This document shows, one piece after another, positions 61,129 through 64,000 of a stretch of 64,000 nucleotides of DNA. The notes beneath the pieces are model-generated. The model made no database searches, was not told the origin of the DNA, and was given only the letters and a program-made list of their open reading frames with translations. Source of the stretch: CAWVSB01 sp036960375 (GTDB lineage: Bacteria; Pseudomonadota; Gammaproteobacteria; Pseudomonadales; CAWVSB01); the NCBI GenBank assembly GCA_036960375.1, contig JBALVY010000011.1:73894-137893 (forward strand), in the 5' to 3' direction. The translations under genes were made by a program, and so were the position numbers. The number at the start of each line of letters is the position of its first letter. Positions within the stretch are counted from its first letter, which is position 1.

Positions 61129-62778
61129 ATGAGTATTGAATACGACTACATCGTCGTCGGTGCCGGTAGCGCAGGCTGTGTGCTCGCCAATCGGCTGTCA
61201 CGTGAAGCCAGCAACAGGGTTTTGCTGCTCGAAGCGGGCGGAAAAGATGTCAACCCAATGATCCATATTCCATTGGGTTTCGCATTTTTAATGAAGGACC
61301 CCAAAGTAAACTGGTGCTATGAAACAGAGCCAGAAACCGAACTCAATGAGCGAAAGCTATCCTGGCCACGCGGTAAGGTGCTTGGCGGTAGCAGCTCCAT
61401 TAATGGCATGGTGTATATTCGCGGCCATAAAGAGGACTATACGCGCTGGGAAAACGAAGGCTGTAAAGGCTGGGGCTATAACGACGTATTACCCTGGTAC
61501 AAATACTCCGAAGACAACTCTGATGGTGCCAGCGAATACCACGGCACTGGAGGTCCATTGTGGGTCGAAAGTATCACCAACAAATTTGAGTTAGCCGACC
61601 TCTACATTCAAGCCGGTATTCATATTGGCATTCCCCCTACCGATGACTTTAATGGTCCCCAGCAAGAAGGCATGGGTTATTACCAGGTAAATATTAAGAA
61701 GGGTTTGCGCCAAAGTAGCGCCCGCACCTTCTTGAAACAAGCACAAAAACGCCCCAATTTGACTGTACTCACCAATGCCCTGACGGACAAAGTAGTGATA
61801 GAGGACGGTCAAGCAAGCGCTGTTGAATACCTGATAAAAGGTAAACACTATACCGCTCGGGCCAAACGCGAAATCATTCTATGTGGCGGTGCGGTTAATT
61901 CACCACAGCTGTTAGAGCTATCAGGTATCGGCAATCCCGAATTACTCGAGAAGCATGCTATTAAGGTGCAGGCCGCCCTGCCTGGTGTAGGCGAAAACCT
62001 GCAGGATCACCTGACCATTAATCTGCAACAAGGTCTGAAAGACGTTAATACCTTTTATCAAGAGACTCGCCCTGTGGGTTTAATCAAAAACCTGTTGTCG
62101 TTCTTTATTCAACGCAAGGGCTTATTGACCCACCCTGCTGCTCAGGCAGGCGCATTTTTTCGAACTACAGCCGAGCAAAGCCGAGCCAACGCACAGATAC
62201 ATTTCGCTCCCGCTGCTGGCGAATATAACGAAAAAGGCAATATGGTCACTGTACCCGGCACTACCGCTACGGTTTGCTGTCTGCAACCCGAAAGCCGCGG
62301 TAGCGTGCACATAAAATCTGCAATATCCACCGACTACCCTGCCATTCATGGTAACTACTTGAGCACCGAGCAGGACTGTGTCGACGCGGTAGATGCCGTG
62401 CGTGTCACCAGGCAAATTTTTGCTTCACCCATTCTTGACCAATACCGGGAGGCTGAAATACTACCGGGCCGCGATATTGCAACCGATGAACAGGTTCTTG
62501 CATACATTCGTCAAAATTCTGAATCGGTTTATCATCCGGTCGGCACCTGTAAAATGGGTAATGATGATCTATCCGTGGTGAATACTGAACTGAAAGTACA
62601 TGGTATCAACGGCTTAAGAGTCGCCGATGCCTCGGTGATGCCGACAATACTTTCAGGCAATACACATGCAGCTTGCGTGATGATCGCCGAGCGATGCGCG
62701 CATTTTATACTCAATGATGCTGCCGCCGCTCGTGATGAGAAACTTGCCACAATGCTTCCAATACGCCGTTACGATTAA
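61129..62778 (+). CDS. GMC-family FAD oxidoreductase, choline-dehydrogenase-like alcohol dehydrogenase
   Basis: Flavoenzyme of 549 residues oxidising an alcohol to the aldehyde. FAD binding: YIVVGAGSAGCVLANRLSRE at residues about 6-25 and VLLLEAGG. GMC signature 1 is WPRGKVLGGSSSINGMVYIRG near 81-101, signature 2 is GGAVNSPQLLELSGIG near 255-270. The C-terminal active site is VYHPVGTCKMGND with the catalytic histidine, followed by SGNTHAACVMIAERCA. It most resembles AlkJ/BetA-type enzymes for medium or long alcohols; choline is not proven. An aldehyde dehydrogenase gene starts 18 bp downstream, so the two likely act in sequence. Confidence 0.93.
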   Translation: MSIEYDYIVVGAGSAGCVLANRLSREASNRVLLLEAGGKDVNPMIHIPLGFAFLMKDPKVNWCYETEPETELNERKLSWPRGKVLGGSSSINGMVYIRGHKEDYTRWENEGCKGWGYNDVLPWYKYSEDNSDGASEYHGTGGPLWVESITNKFELADLYIQAGIHIGIPPTDDFNGPQQEGMGYYQVNIKKGLRQSSARTFLKQAQKRPNLTVLTNALTDKVVIEDGQASAVEYLIKGKHYTARAKREIILCGGAVNSPQLLELSGIGNPELLEKHAIKVQAALPGVGENLQDHLTINLQQGLKDVNTFYQETRPVGLIKNLLSFFIQRKGLLTHPAAQAGAFFRTTAEQSRANAQIHFAPAAGEYNEKGNMVTVPGTTATVCCLQPESRGSVHIKSAISTDYPAIHGNYLSTEQDCVDAVDAVRVTRQIFASPILDQYREAEILPGRDIATDEQVLAYIRQNSESVYHPVGTCKMGNDDLSVVNTELKVHGINGLRVADASVMPTILSGNTHAACVMIAERCAHFILNDAAAARDEKLATMLPIRRYD

Positions 62779-62796
62779 AATCCAGAGGACAAGATA

Positions 62797-64000
62797 ATGA
62801 GTACTGCCGAAAACCTGATATCACAGGACAATCTCACCAGTCTGCAGACAACCCTAGACCGTCAACGCGCAGCGTTTATGGCTGAAGGCGAAGTGAAATA
62901 TGAAACTCGCATTGACCGCCTGGATAGAGCTTTGGCGATGGTGGTCGATAACCAAGATGCGATTATTGAAGCGGTAAACGCAGATTTCGGTTGTCGCTCG
63001 CGCCATGTCACCTTGATGATGGATCTCTATACCTCTGTTGCCGGTATCAAATTCGTCAAGAAAAACCTGAAGAAGTGGATGAAGCCCGAAAAACGTAAAG
63101 CCAATCCTCCTCTTAACTTGTTTGGCGCCAAAGCCCTGATTCATTATCAGCCCAAAGGGGTTGTCGGTTTAATGACTCCATGGAATGTGCCGGTGAATAT
63201 GATTTTCACACCATTAGCCGATATTCTTGGCGCGGGTAACCGCTGCATGATCAAACCTTCTGAGTTTACACCGGCGACCTCGGCGCTTATGGCCGAGTTA
63301 TTCCCCAAATATTTTGAAGAAACAGAAGTCATGATCTGTAATGGCGGCGCAGAAATAGGCGCAGCTTTTTCCGGCTTGGCCTTTGACCACCTGATTTTCA
63401 CCGGTGCCAGCTCTATTGGCCGCCACATAATGCGCGCGGCAGCAGAAAACCTGACCCCGGTTACGCTGGAGCTAGGTGGAAAATCACCCGTTATTATTAG
63501 TAACGACGTCAATTTTGACGACTGCGCCGGAAAATTGATTTCTGGAAAAACTATGAATTCGGGCCAGGTTTGTATCTCTCCGGATTACTGTTTTGTACCA
63601 GAGACGCGGCTAGAAGCGCTTATTACCCGAGCCAAGGAACTAGTTGACCAATTCTATCCCACCATCAAAAACAACCCCGATTACGTATCAATGATTAACG
63701 AGCGTCATCAGGATCGCATAATGAGCTATATTGCCGATGCCAAGGAGCGCGGCTCACGCGTCATCGAACTCAACCCAACCGGTGAAGATTTCAGCGACGG
63801 CAGCTCAGGTAAAATTCCTCTGCACCTAATCATCAACCCTGACGATGATAGCCTGGCCATGCAGAATGAAATTTTTGGTCCCATTATGTGCATAAAGAGT
63901 TATAGCAATCTGGACGATGCCATCGCCTATATTAACCGCCGCCCAAGACCGCTGGCGCTATACTATTTTGGTAAAAATAAAATAGAAACTGAAAAAGTTC
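62797..64000 (+). CDS. Aldehyde dehydrogenase, coniferyl-aldehyde dehydrogenase type, 3' end outside window
   Basis: NAD(P)-dependent enzyme, 401 codons visible of a usual 470-480. AGAGGAC precedes the ATG at 62797. Motifs: GVVGLMTPWNVPVNMIFTPL near residue 125, LIFTGASSIGRHIM near 200, glutamate in VTLELGGKSPVI and nucleophilic cysteine in MNSGQVCISPDYC near 265, then NEIFGPIMCIKSY near 358. The sequence class is that of coniferyl-aldehyde dehydrogenases, which accept diverse aromatic and aliphatic aldehydes. It follows the GMC alcohol oxidoreductase by 18 bp, forming an alcohol-to-acid unit. Confidence 0.92.
   Translation, partial: MSTAENLISQDNLTSLQTTLDRQRAAFMAEGEVKYETRIDRLDRALAMVVDNQDAIIEAVNADFGCRSRHVTLMMDLYTSVAGIKFVKKNLKKWMKPEKRKANPPLNLFGAKALIHYQPKGVVGLMTPWNVPVNMIFTPLADILGAGNRCMIKPSEFTPATSALMAELFPKYFEETEVMICNGGAEIGAAFSGLAFDHLIFTGASSIGRHIMRAAAENLTPVTLELGGKSPVIISNDVNFDDCAGKLISGKTMNSGQVCISPDYCFVPETRLEALITRAKELVDQFYPTIKNNPDYVSMINERHQDRIMSYIADAKERGSRVIELNPTGEDFSDGSSGKIPLHLIINPDDDSLAMQNEIFGPIMCIKSYSNLDDAIAYINRRPRPLALYYFGKNKIETEKV

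Noticed and set aside
1..64000. CRISPR arrays, tRNA or rRNA genes, prophage or insertion sequences
   Set aside because: No regularly spaced repeats, no cloverleaf with a CCA end, and no transposase or integrase motifs were seen in reading the window.

Overview
The window is ordinary chromosomal DNA of a free-living, probably marine, aerobic gammaproteobacterium. Two blocks recall Pseudomonas-type gene order: nfuA/metH/DUF2970/sulfite reductase/DUF934, and YihY/arsC/wrbA with DUF2066/hda/purM/purN. The enzyme mix (neutral-ceramidase-like hydrolase, quaternary-amine ABC transporter, split proton-translocating transhydrogenase, PQQ alcohol dehydrogenase, GMC oxidoreductase, several aldehyde dehydrogenases and GSTs) fits a marine heterotroph near Cellvibrionales/Spongiibacteraceae. 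That placement is inference from recalled family traits; no search was run. I see no rRNA, tRNA, CRISPR array, prophage, integrase or intact insertion sequence.

Layout. 1-9.5 kb is accessory and rich in regulators: an MDR oxidoreductase, a LysR regulator divergent from an SDR, a likely TetR-controlled detoxification set (DUF1348, GST, a three-module flavo-iron-sulfur protein, DUF1330) with two palindromic operators, a TetR gene, an AraC gene and an MlaA homologue. Decayed fragments sit between these genes: a PuuD-like piece at 7.6 kb and a GH16 piece at 9.6 kb. 10-13.2 kb is a ProXWV-type uptake operon, followed by a phytanoyl-CoA-dioxygenase-like enzyme and a ceramidase-like hydrolase. 15.8-28 kb holds ilvD, an LLM oxidoreductase, an AddAB-like helicase-nuclease pair, DAHP synthase and an ExaC-like aldehyde dehydrogenase.

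28-41 kb is core metabolism: nfuA, metH, sulfite reductase with DUF934, a CPA2 antiporter, pyruvate kinase and pntB/pntAb/pntAa. 41-49 kb holds compact small-gene operons (GST, thioesterase, dgkA, glpE, sppA, DUF2069, wrbA, arsC, YihY, TlpA-like, acylphosphatase). 49-64 kb has a PQQ dehydrogenase, an acetoacetate-decarboxylase-like/3-hydroxyacyl-CoA dehydrogenase pair, an MFS carrier, DksA-like/Hda/DUF2066, purMN, mobB, dcd, ytfJ, a GMC oxidoreductase and an aldehyde dehydrogenase cut by the window edge.

Several alcohol- and aldehyde-oxidising enzymes (26.4, 49.1, 61.1 and 62.8 kb) suggest growth on alcohols, though they are dispersed and not one operon. No clearly undescribed multi-gene system was found. 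The items most worth a second look are an overlooked 39-codon membrane peptide with its own terminator, a perfect hairpin abutting an antiporter start codon, a cluster of non-consensus residues in the homocysteine domain of MetH, the paired TetR operators, and a series of gene remnants.
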